A stretch of DNA of 53,563 nucleotides from a virus. This document shows, piece by piece, positions 18,601 through 24,972 of the stretch. A program made the translations under genes and the position numbers. Within the stretch, counting starts at the first letter, position 1. Each line of letters opens with the position of its first letter. A model generated the notes under the pieces. It had not been told where the DNA came from and ran no database searches. It was given only the letters and a program-made list of their open reading frames with translations. The stretch spans positions 1 to 53,563 of IMG/VR virus record IMGVR_UViG_3300006128_000015. The stretch is one strand, 5' to 3'.

Positions 18601-19380
18601 GTTCTGCTGTGCGACTATATTTTCGCCTAGTGTGGAGCCACCCATTAGCGCACCCGCGCCGACAGCATGCGCCCCAACTTCTCCGGCAACGCGCGCTGCG
18701 CCAGTTAGGCCCTTAGTAGCCGCCCCAGCGAGCCTCTCCCCGGGGTTAAGCAGCCCGATAATCCCCTGCACCCCGGCGTTTTCAAACCCAGCGCGTTCTG
18801 CTTCGGCGTCGCTTTTGCCTTTAGCTACTGCCTCGTCGTGTGCTTCTTGGTAGCCCTGCGCCGCGAAGATAGGCGCTACACCCGCGCCGCCAGTAAGAGC
18901 TCCCGCCGTGATTATGGGTACAAAACCACCCACCCCGCTCGCGACCTGTTCCGCCAAGTTCGGGTTACTCACCGCGTGTCGAGCCGCATCGGCCCGAAGT
19001 TGCGCCGCAGCTTTCGCTGCTAGGGCTTCTTGCTCTTTATCTTGACCTGTAAGGCGGTCTATCAGGGTGACGGGAGTAGGGATATATTCACTGAGTTTCT
19101 GCGCACCCTGTCCGGCGGCAGCTAAACCTGTCTCCAGCCCGCTAAGCGCGGAACTACCAAGCCGTTTCGCTTCACCCCAAACCCCAGTGTCTTGTGGCTT
19201 AGCCGGTTGCGGGGCGATCAACGGGCCTTGGTCCGGCTGCGGGGCAGTAGGCTGCTGCGGCACTCCCATATTGTAATAGGTATGCGCTACATAGGCGATA
19301 GCTTGGTCTTGCGTGGCGCCGTCGGGGGTATTGACGCGATACACCTTGCCATCAGGCCCCGTGACATTAAATGCTGGCAT
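12694..19380 (-). CDS. giant polyvalent/ejected virion protein with HExxH metallopeptidase motif
   Basis: The 2228-residue protein is the last gene of the virion block. The N-terminus (VTGPDGKVYRVNTPDG) is a motif common in phage internal proteins. Gly/Ala-rich hydrophobic stretches at about residues 155-300 could insert in membrane. A long Pro/Ala-rich linker lies around 680-830. H1131-E-I-V-H1135 with a downstream EFASEV is a gluzincin-like metallopeptidase motif. The last 900 residues (RSLNVQRSPLFLDRMI, SYINTSRMGERGPM) are of the large polyvalent type. The position matches T7 gp16-like internal proteins, so ejection into the host is the likely fate. The start is the ATG at 19380. Confidence 0.85.
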   Translation of the reverse strand: MPAFNVTGPDGKVYRVNTPDGATQDQAIAYVAHTYYNMGVPQQPTAPQPDQGPLIAPQPAKPQDTGVWGEAKRLGSSALSGLETGLAAAGQGAQKLSEYIPTPVTLIDRLTGQDKEQEALAAKAAAQLRADAARHAVSNPNLAEQVASGVGGFVPIITAGALTGGAGVAPIFAAQGYQEAHDEAVAKGKSDAEAERAGFENAGVQGIIGLLNPGERLAGAATKGLTGAARVAGEVGAHAVGAGALMGGSTLGENIVAQQNYDPTRSVWQGVPESALSGAILGGVTSGGGALLHGGAEWLRNARDTRAETEQGAPADKAATANKTGFTAGASSPAEYASALSDLGAVFETGQMNAGVGERHLSDAFSQDMIRGRLEAAAGDDTEKHTNLINQATDKLTSSLSQGNVSGAADYVSDMAGRASKLRLRQAQNEFAQGGVDNVSDPRLRVWLESKSIVTDYMAEQAKAKAQPGVTVGEPAPGVSPELLQQNAQQAAATDAFNARQNVFQAVAAHPETFTGTGNQEGMLSSALSANGLDPNMTPEEKLRFGKMVQYNRGMVELYNQAFQRGDITQEQRDAAVGQHVDINQLRQLVASENAKTSVDALIQAQRLQDRLPIAQRILDQTTGDPLERLHTTQKELAARGLDPLTQDELMGLLTHERRAAGLNDVFGPSGELEQRIGAGTYPPREGPLEEWHPLGVTGEPAAGGIPAQKPAGAEATGVPVAAPAKVPEAANPHETIASIEATLKKFGMTPESEAFARDPKWAGTFNKYLEAKAAALTEGAPEAPPSKTVKETAVTKPTTETPILTPAGGGAGAGAAPPEEVIPSPTPAEEVPPVPITKVTPGVARGVNETRKGMMGTQMGRPVEGAAELTQGMQDEQKVTSQLNTLRNNNLVSDQDVGEVLNMMRVPGSKEDLNALPPSQQARWTKVLSLQADVNDKAEQLQNATAPKEKAQLKAAIEQGNAALDAARSDIANAAGREAQARVATRQEKLRQIDAAYKAGEITARERDMQKAALRVETPMAPRLATDLVTGERTESAQHSLRVAQETQSAHAVLQDIINRGGPLAEIAQRILAVAPDMRVLVVDSDTIRLVARREGERLEDVPNLEGVYDPRTKTVYLNQQMTLDHIPLHEIVHGLTSWHIENSTPIGKELQHLWKLFEFLAPEEMKAHYGFTDAHEFASEVYTNPEFRKVIDELTPKPTKAEPQPRTLLQRFVDAVKSIFGKGPKAEAEAAPAIDYVEKIMSVVDRAASEIGEATEARPGPSVERGTGPGAHDEEVQALRDELRKKGPTSSVDATLGAIAENESKLQKLITDEKTKNVFDLEASNSVDRWLAKAYGVTRLPFDMSVRAVAELVKNKKNGMTAKIDRDYVDPLFKGLAALKVNLSDLDMYLWARGAVDRNKIVGERNSRFLESGSGLTDAQAKGILAVYDKYGMTPTLEKAAKLHDALRDYTQNEYVKSGLLTKQQADELRKAQPNYAALKGHALDGDMYTAGDQNPHDEATFRQNLGINPAVIGKAMGRGSMPFSPTINLIADAKALSQRVAKNEVGQKLLENVLAEPDLYKDVVRAYTDANPKVRVIPSERVEYPDGIPIRSNMRKEADDYLVVKRNGNTHYLDFQPTEAGAQLKRMFENLSPQDLGKFMGVVNKWGAVFRSLNVQRSPLFLDRMIIRDTDEALKNAKLAVGDKSSPAFGNTEYAKEVGKNLNPMWGPGKDLTGALWNHIWKREPKSDTQAHTMLLIDQMLDSGGASSHTAFRTAEDTAEHYQKFLEGMSKRDQGDMLAIGKDRAKIVLGAVENFVRMGELRVRLAAYKAALDTGMSEKEAAYMAANSYINTSRMGERGPMLGALYWFATAKVNTLRIAAKMPLSPIGRKLMASQIALGAMLAAWNIAMGSDDDDKDGRPNWMDVPDHDKLYSYILRYGHKSDQYIKVPAAFITTPYLYLGEKMAEYGYGATNHIHGAIHMGAALTDVARGWGELLSPVPLPRGKTGTQIAASLTPTLVAPFAQLAANRNFFDSPIYKDQYKETKAASASGREGTPEFYKELAGKVNDLTFGSGSVPGLVDLHPESYKHLIESYGGGAFQFAKQIDDFASGKDKDTKTLAERLPLVKGFIGQGAEYAPMAAYYKNTAEGVPSFEALLNQRKEEPLAFRESKEKYPFETDPRVLGAYQMASTQLTELSRARAQMLKAVKDPQVRKERAKMFSDREERIFSRFNKRYYDVRAEYDEQ

Positions 19381-19395
19381 GCAAGTACCCCTTAA

Positions 19396-20847
19396 TTAGT
19401 GTACAGGGGTAGCAGAGAAACCGGCAAAAGGCGACCCCGTATTCTGTCCTTGCGCACTATGGCCGTACTGAGCGCCGCCTTGACCACCCCCGGATATTTT
19501 ACCGAGCGCTGTATATTGCTGAGCCTGTTCCGGGGGCATGCCAACTAGGCCGATAAAGTTCTGCCTATAGAGGTTGTTGGCGTACTGCACCTTTTTGGCT
19601 GGGTCAGTTATACCTTGATAGTCATAGTCCGTTTTAAGCTGTTCTATCGTGGCAGCCTGCGCCTGCCGGGCGCCCCCCATAACCTGCATAGTAATCTGGC
19701 GATTAGCCGCTGCGCCTTCGGCACCCGCACGCATACCTTCCGCCTTCAGCGCGTACCCGCCGCGCAGGTTCTCTACTTGGACCGCCGAGGCCGCGCGCTG
19801 CGCCTCAATAGCTTGCTGGCTCTGGCGATTGCGCTCGTCTTCCGAAGCCTTTGTCCCGATACCAAATACGGCCAGAGTTTCTTGAGCGCGCTGCGCCGCC
19901 TGTGTATTTCGACCGGCTTCGATATCTGCAAGACCCTTGTTGATCTGGTCCTGACGCGCGTAGATATCTTTCTCACCCTGAACATAACCCGGCACGGCGG
20001 CGGCGATCCCGTTAGCCAGACCACGAGTGAACGACGGGCTACTCATCAGACCGCTAGCAAGCTGTAGGAGGGCGATGCCCTGAACTTGGTTCTGCCCCTT
20101 GTCGGGGTCAGATTGCTGTTGCAATAACTGTTGCTCTCGCGCGTCGGCATACTTGGTCTGTGGAGCCCCAAACAGCTTGCTAACTAGGCCAGCATTATTC
20201 TGCGATAGCAGGCTGCTAGTATCAATACCGTAGGTAGAAGCAAACTGGTTATTAGCGGCGGGAGCCTGTGGGGAAGTGGTATTGGGGTCAGCCGTAGCTA
20301 CTTGGGTATCCCCACTCCCGTCAAAGTGTTTAACATCCCCACCATCACCGAAAGCGATAATGCCACCCTGAGCGTACTGGTTGCCGTCGGTTTCCTTGAA
20401 CATGTCATCAGGGATAGGAAGCGCCGCGACACCGCCCACACCATCCGACTGCGTACCGGGTACGGGGTTAGATACTTCACCGCCGATAGCCATATGCTGA
20501 ACAGGAGCACTGGGAGCCCCTTGCGGGGCCATCATCTGAGGGGGCGCACCGAGACCCGCCGGAGGCGGTACGGGAGACTGGGGGTGAACCCCCTGAGGAG
20601 GAGCACCAAATGGCACAGGAGCCGCAGGCTTGGGCGGAGCCATAACTTGCTGGGCAACCGTCTGGTGGGGAGCCTGCTCGGCCTGCGCTGCACTGCGCAT
20701 ACGGTCGATGAACATACCAGCCATGATACCGGCGGTGGGATCAACAACCCCCAGCTGCATAGCCTGCGCGATGCGCTGCTTATCGCCGCCATATTCCATG
20801 GCAACAGCTTCAGGGGACTGAATCTTAAACGGTGCCGCTTCCATCAT
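19396..20847 (-). CDS. putative internal virion / ejection protein
   Basis: The 483-residue protein has an N-terminal motif (SPEAVAMEYGGDKQRIAQAM and VDPTAGIMAGMFIDRMR) seen in virion genes of environmental podophages. It is followed by a Pro/Ala/Gln-rich linker, a YAQGGIIAFGDGGD segment near residues 160-173, and long Ala/Gln/Arg helices to the C-terminus. Its place between the giant protein and the Gln/Asn-rich protein corresponds to the T7 gp14-gp16 region. This gives a structural or ejection role by context. Confidence 0.7.
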   Translation of the reverse strand: MMEAAPFKIQSPEAVAMEYGGDKQRIAQAMQLGVVDPTAGIMAGMFIDRMRSAAQAEQAPHQTVAQQVMAPPKPAAPVPFGAPPQGVHPQSPVPPPAGLGAPPQMMAPQGAPSAPVQHMAIGGEVSNPVPGTQSDGVGGVAALPIPDDMFKETDGNQYAQGGIIAFGDGGDVKHFDGSGDTQVATADPNTTSPQAPAANNQFASTYGIDTSSLLSQNNAGLVSKLFGAPQTKYADAREQQLLQQQSDPDKGQNQVQGIALLQLASGLMSSPSFTRGLANGIAAAVPGYVQGEKDIYARQDQINKGLADIEAGRNTQAAQRAQETLAVFGIGTKASEDERNRQSQQAIEAQRAASAVQVENLRGGYALKAEGMRAGAEGAAANRQITMQVMGGARQAQAATIEQLKTDYDYQGITDPAKKVQYANNLYRQNFIGLVGMPPEQAQQYTALGKISGGGQGGAQYGHSAQGQNTGSPFAGFSATPVH

Positions 20848-20855
20848 CGGTTCCC

Positions 20856-21980
20856 TTAACTAGCCAGCTTGCTGAGACCCAGCCCGGCAACACCCAACGA
20901 CGCCGCTGTTTGGGCCGCACTTGGTTCCGCCATATACGTCGTTGACGTAGAGCTGGGGCTGATAGGCAGCCCATGCAGGATGCCACTGTAATAGCTAAGC
21001 TGCTGCATCGGGTAATTGAGCTGGTTCTGGAAGTTTAGGTACTGTTGGTTGAGCAATGTTTGGTTCTGGGCCTGCTGCTGCTGCCCCACTGCCGACTGCG
21101 CTTGCAGGTTCTGAAGGTTTGCATTCTGTGCAGCGGACCCGGCCCCTGTAAGAGCGTAAGCTGCTTGGTTAGCCTGCGAGAGACCCTGAAGACCAAGGTT
21201 AGCGCCAAACTGCTGGGCCTGCGACCCATATTGCTGTGCCTGAAGGGAGTTCTGAGCATTAGCTAGCTGCGCCTGCAAGTCCTGACCAGAACCCAACTGT
21301 TGAACGCCAAGGTTAGCCTGCAGGTTAGCCAAGTTAGCTTGTTGCCCCAGCTGGTTCTGTGTGTTGAACTCGTTCTGTGCGTTAGCGAAGGCGCCCTGCG
21401 TGTTGGTGGCGTTAATGTTGGCCAGCTGCGTTTGCAGGTTCATATTGTTCTGAGTATTAGTCAGCGCGGAATTGCTACCGCCGTATGTACCCTGTGCCGC
21501 CTGCGCGAGGTTATTCTGTACTTGATTCTGGTTGGCGTTGCGCAGTGCTGCCTTTGTCTGGACGTCCGTAACATTCTGCATGTACGGAGACATATATTGA
21601 TTGACCGCGTTCTGGTCGAACTGTTGCGGCCCTTGGGCTTGGTAGTTAGTCAGGCTAGGCGCTTGCGCTTGCTGAGCGTTAAACTGCATCGGCGTGTACG
21701 TGTTACCAATATTAAGCGCCTGAGCGCCAGCCGTACTAGCCAGATTGGACGCCGTCCCATATTGACTGGGGGCTTGCAGCCCCATAGCAGCTTGCTGCGC
21801 GGCTAACTGATCCGGTGTAAAGTTAGCAACCTGCTGCCCTTGGTAGGGAGTATATGCCTGATTGGATAGCCCCTGAGCCTGCGCAAACGCCTGCATGACG
21901 TACGGTTGTGCGTACGCCGGAAGGTTAGAAGTATTAGTAGTAGACTGAACCTGCTGTGTGCCGCCACCGCCACTAGACAT
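20856..21980 (-). CDS. Gln/Asn/Ala-rich putative tail or ejection protein
   Basis: The 374-residue protein is dominated by Gln, Asn, Ala and Leu. Repeated heptad-like blocks (LANLQANLGVQQLGSGQDLQ) between residues about 130 and 310 suggest a long helical coiled structure. The N-terminus reads SNLPAYAQPYVMQAFAQAQG and the C-terminus has a short hydrophobic Ala/Gly helix (SLGVAGLGLSKLAS). Such proteins occur among podophage internal or DNA-injection proteins. No enzyme motif is visible. Confidence 0.7.
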   Translation of the reverse strand: MSSGGGGTQQVQSTTNTSNLPAYAQPYVMQAFAQAQGLSNQAYTPYQGQQVANFTPDQLAAQQAAMGLQAPSQYGTASNLASTAGAQALNIGNTYTPMQFNAQQAQAPSLTNYQAQGPQQFDQNAVNQYMSPYMQNVTDVQTKAALRNANQNQVQNNLAQAAQGTYGGSNSALTNTQNNMNLQTQLANINATNTQGAFANAQNEFNTQNQLGQQANLANLQANLGVQQLGSGQDLQAQLANAQNSLQAQQYGSQAQQFGANLGLQGLSQANQAAYALTGAGSAAQNANLQNLQAQSAVGQQQQAQNQTLLNQQYLNFQNQLNYPMQQLSYYSGILHGLPISPSSTSTTYMAEPSAAQTAASLGVAGLGLSKLAS

Positions 21981-21981
21981 A

Positions 21982-22419
21982 TTACGCTCCTATACCTGCG
22001 TCACCGGCAGGAAGTTCGAATAGCTGCCACAGCGGTTTGTAGCCGTCAGCCTTAAAAATCTTCGACCACCCAAGGCGGCCATTAGCTTCGATGCCGTCGC
22101 ACTGGTTATCATAAGCCCAGCACTTCATTACCCGAAGCATCTCTTCTTTCCAGTCAAACCCATCTTCGCCGCCACAGAACATCAAATAGAGATACTTCTT
22201 GCGTGGGTAAGTAACAATCGTGGTTACGACTATGCCTTTTATAACCGACCCTTCGTAAGCAATCCAGAGTAAATACTTGCCGTCAAGGATAAGGTCTAGC
22301 ACATCTTCCGGTTCAAAGCGACCATAGGAGTAGTCTGTCGATAGTTTTACGTAGTGCGCAATCTTGGGCCATACACCTAGGACACAGTCCATCGGTACTA
22401 CGCTAACTTGGGCAGCCAT
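21982..22419 (-). CDS. T7 gp13-like internal protein with GNAT-like fold
   Basis: The 145-residue protein has the strand-helix pattern of a GNAT acyltransferase fold: WIAYEGSVIKGIVVTTIVTYP in the middle, then WKEEMLRVMKCWAYDNQCDGIEA, and a C-terminal GRLGWSKIFKADGYKP. Phage virion genes of this kind, including T7 gp13, use the fold but usually keep no clear acetyl-CoA motif; none is visible here. The ATG overlaps the stop of the upstream virion gene (TAATGG). Confidence 0.65.
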   Translation of the reverse strand: MAAQVSVVPMDCVLGVWPKIAHYVKLSTDYSYGRFEPEDVLDLILDGKYLLWIAYEGSVIKGIVVTTIVTYPRKKYLYLMFCGGEDGFDWKEEMLRVMKCWAYDNQCDGIEANGRLGWSKIFKADGYKPLWQLFELPAGDAGIGA

Positions 22420-23309
22420 TATGCGAGACCCTTGCGCAACCCAGTATCCTGACCGCGCTTAGCTTTCTTGCGCGCGTTCTCTGCCTTCTTCATAAGAGCG
22501 TATAGTTTCTGGGTGCCCTTACTGTGGCTACCACTGCCTAGGCGCGCTACCGCTTCGGGGTCGAACTTAACTTCATCACGCGCCACGCGGGCCTTCTGGG
22601 TGCCGCCGATACTAGCAGGGATAGAGTCGCTTACACCATCACCGGGGCCGTGCAGGGGGTGACCACCCCAACGAGCAAGAAGGTCTTGACCCGCACTACT
22701 ACTACCGTTGCCCAATTCCGATACCGTGCGGGCATCCACAATGAACGAGCCGTCCTTAATGGGCATCGCGCCGCCACGGGCGTAATTGGAAATTGCCGGT
22801 AACCCCTTGATCTGGCTAGTGCCGTTAGGGTTGTTACCTACCTGTTGCGCGGGTGCAGGCGGCGGAATCTGCGGGGCTTGGAATTGGGGGGCGTTCATGT
22901 TTGCGCGCATAGCCGCAATCGGGTCTTGGGGAGCCATAAACTCGGGGTTATTGCCCGTGCTGGCCATAGTTTCCGCCGCAGGTTGGGGAACCGTCTGGTT
23001 CGGAGGAGAAGGTTGGTTGATTGGGCCACCAGAAGCGTACCCAGTGGGCATATTACCTACACCACCAAACTGATTGATTTTGTTCGCCGGGGCAGTCTCA
23101 TATACGTACGGGTTGTTGTTCTTGTCCAGCAACTGCATGTTATAGGTATTGAAGAACTGCGCTTCCTGCGTCGGCGCTTGGTACACGCCGTTGGGGCCCA
23201 TAACGAGCTGGCTGGCTTGAGGATTAACTGTACGGGGGGCATAATGATATGGCCCGTTGTAGATGGGTACTTGCTGCTGGGGGCCGCTACCGGGCGAGTG
23301 GGACATCAT
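22419..23309 (-). CDS. C-terminal part of a split virion protein
   Basis: The 296-residue frame starts at ATGATG (23309) with no good Shine-Dalgarno. The same frame is open 24 codons further upstream, to the TAA that ends the gene at 23382-23999. The N-terminal part is Pro/Gln-rich. GYASGGPINQ and NYARGGAMPI precede a segment reading GPGDGVSDSIPASIGG and RDEVKFDPEAVARLGSGS, a plan known from phage structural proteins. It may be expressed by re-initiation, or as a readthrough product of about 526 residues. Confidence 0.65.
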   Translation of the reverse strand: MMSHSPGSGPQQQVPIYNGPYHYAPRTVNPQASQLVMGPNGVYQAPTQEAQFFNTYNMQLLDKNNNPYVYETAPANKINQFGGVGNMPTGYASGGPINQPSPPNQTVPQPAAETMASTGNNPEFMAPQDPIAAMRANMNAPQFQAPQIPPPAPAQQVGNNPNGTSQIKGLPAISNYARGGAMPIKDGSFIVDARTVSELGNGSSSAGQDLLARWGGHPLHGPGDGVSDSIPASIGGTQKARVARDEVKFDPEAVARLGSGSHSKGTQKLYALMKKAENARKKAKRGQDTGLRKGLA

Positions 23310-23381
23310 ATCCGAGACACCACCGAGAAGGCCGAGGCCCGCAGCGTAGGGGGCGTACTTAGCCGCAGTGGCACTATCTAG

Positions 23382-23999
23382 TTAAGAGCCGGGTTCAAAC
23401 GGTGCTCTGGAAGCCGCAATCGTGCGTTGAAGAAGATTACCGGAGTTTGCTAGGTTAGTAGCACCAGCAGCACCAGTAGCCGTAGCCGTACCGCCCAATG
23501 CGGAAGCAACGTCAGAGCCGTACAGCGCACTAGCCTCCTCGGCAGACAACCCCCCAAGTGCACCAGCAGCACCAGCAGCACCAGCACCAGCACCAGAGGC
23601 CGCGCCAGTAGTAGCACCCGTAGCAGCACTCGCACCGCTAGCCGCGCCCGAAGCCAAACCAGTAGCAAGCGAAGCGCCGCCGAACGCGCCGAGGCCAGCC
23701 ATAAGGCCCTTGGTAAGACTACCAGTAGCGGCGGTATCAGCAGCACCCACAAGACCCGCTGCGGCAAGAGTTCCCACGCCGGGAATCATACTCAGCAACG
23801 CACCACCAAGCATAGGTAGCAAGCCGCTAAGGAAGCTAGCTTCGGGGAGGCCCGTCTCGGGGTTAATAGTCAGCGAACCACCAGCAGCTCTGGCGAGAGA
23901 CTGAAGACCACCAACTTCACCGGGTGTCATATGGACGAGCATAGTATCTTCGCCGCGACCCCGCGACTGCACGTGCTTAGCCATCTGCGAATAGGGCAT
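23382..23999 (-). CDS. N-terminal part of a split virion protein, Gly/Ala-rich
   Basis: The 205-residue protein begins MPYSQMAKHVQSRGRGEDTM and LVHMTPGEVGGLQSLARAAG, then has hydrophobic Gly/Ala-rich segments (FLSGLLPMLGGALLSMIPGV at about 56-75 and more to 160) that could be membrane-active. It ends PFEPGS followed by TAA. The next 24 codons in frame continue in similar style (TAAKYAPYAAGLGLLGG) straight into the downstream gene. This suggests that the TAA interrupts one ancestral gene. Confidence 0.75.
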   Translation of the reverse strand: MPYSQMAKHVQSRGRGEDTMLVHMTPGEVGGLQSLARAAGGSLTINPETGLPEASFLSGLLPMLGGALLSMIPGVGTLAAAGLVGAADTAATGSLTKGLMAGLGAFGGASLATGLASGAASGASAATGATTGAASGAGAGAAGAAGALGGLSAEEASALYGSDVASALGGTATATGAAGATNLANSGNLLQRTIAASRAPFEPGS

Positions 24000-24012
24000 A
24001 CTCTACCGTCCT

Positions 24013-24969
24013 CTAGTGTATCTTGACGCTTATACTACCAATTTGCCCAAAACCAAAGACCGGAAGTGGTGCAACATAAGTAGTCAGCGGGAACCGGCTG
24101 GAGATGTACTGCACTTCCAGAATAACAGACGGCGTGGCGGGTATAGCCGGAGTCACGCCCGCAGAATAGGTAACCGCCGATAGGGCCGCAACACTCGTCG
24201 TAGTCGCCGTGGACCCCCAGATAACCTCAATGTAGTCGTTCGCAGCAAGCTGAATAGTAAAGGGAGTAACCGCACACAATGCCGCAGGAGTACCGGCATT
24301 CTTTCGGGCCGGAATACTAAACTGAGTATTGGACGAAGCTATATCCGTGCCGTTCTTGCGAAACCAGAGGTTGATTAATTCAGTACCAGTAGAAGAACTC
24401 GTGAACTGAATGCTAGGTATGAACTGATACACGCCCGCATACTGCACGGTCACACGGCTATTACTTACTACACTGATCCCGTCTGGGAAGTTATTTACGT
24501 TATAGGTTATCGCAACTGCTTGGTCGATTGCCGAAAGTGTCTGGTTTGCTGTGCTCTGCAGGTCGTTATATGGTTTCCAGACGTTGCGCCCATCACCATA
24601 GAGGTAGTCGGCGTAGACGTTACCCACATCAACGTCGGTAGCTACCATGCGTCCGACTAGTGCCCCATATGCGATCAGGGCTGACGTCTTGATGCCGTTT
24701 GATGCTTGGTAGCCGATAGTCCCATACTGCGATTCAAGCGTTGTGGTGTTTACATCAGTAGCAGTTACGTTAGTTCCGGAGATCGTCGTACCCGCAAAAG
24801 AGCCGCCAATGAAAGTAGTGGCGGTGTACTGCTGTGCGTGATTAGGTGTAGCAGAGTCCAGCTGTGCAAAGTAAATCTCCAAAGCACGAATAAGCTGCCG
24901 CAGGTATTGCGGGTCGTACTCCCCAGAAGGGTTGGGTAGCGGAGGCGCTTTGAATTGATCTAAGGCCAT
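24013..24969 (-). CDS. appendage protein with C1q/TNF-like C-terminal domain
   Basis: The 318-residue protein has an N-terminal adaptor-like part (MALDQFKAPPLPNPSGEYDP), a Thr/Ser-rich repetitive stretch (GTTISGTNVTATDVNTTTLE), and a C-terminal half with a jelly-roll pattern: VTVQYAGVYQFIPSIQFTS, LWFRKNGTDIASS, FTIQLAANDYIEVIW. That last part resembles C1q/TNF-like modules on phage fibres, so host binding or trimerisation is likely. It sits beside the tail hub gene. Confidence 0.7.
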   Translation of the reverse strand: MALDQFKAPPLPNPSGEYDPQYLRQLIRALEIYFAQLDSATPNHAQQYTATTFIGGSFAGTTISGTNVTATDVNTTTLESQYGTIGYQASNGIKTSALIAYGALVGRMVATDVDVGNVYADYLYGDGRNVWKPYNDLQSTANQTLSAIDQAVAITYNVNNFPDGISVVSNSRVTVQYAGVYQFIPSIQFTSSSTGTELINLWFRKNGTDIASSNTQFSIPARKNAGTPAALCAVTPFTIQLAANDYIEVIWGSTATTTSVAALSAVTYSAGVTPAIPATPSVILEVQYISSRFPLTTYVAPLPVFGFGQIGSISVKIH

Positions 24970-24972
24970 AGG

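Noticed and set aside
23382-23384. Genome-wide recoding of TAA
   Set aside because: TAA ends many clear genes here, including several with TAATG coupling, so the internal TAA is a local event.
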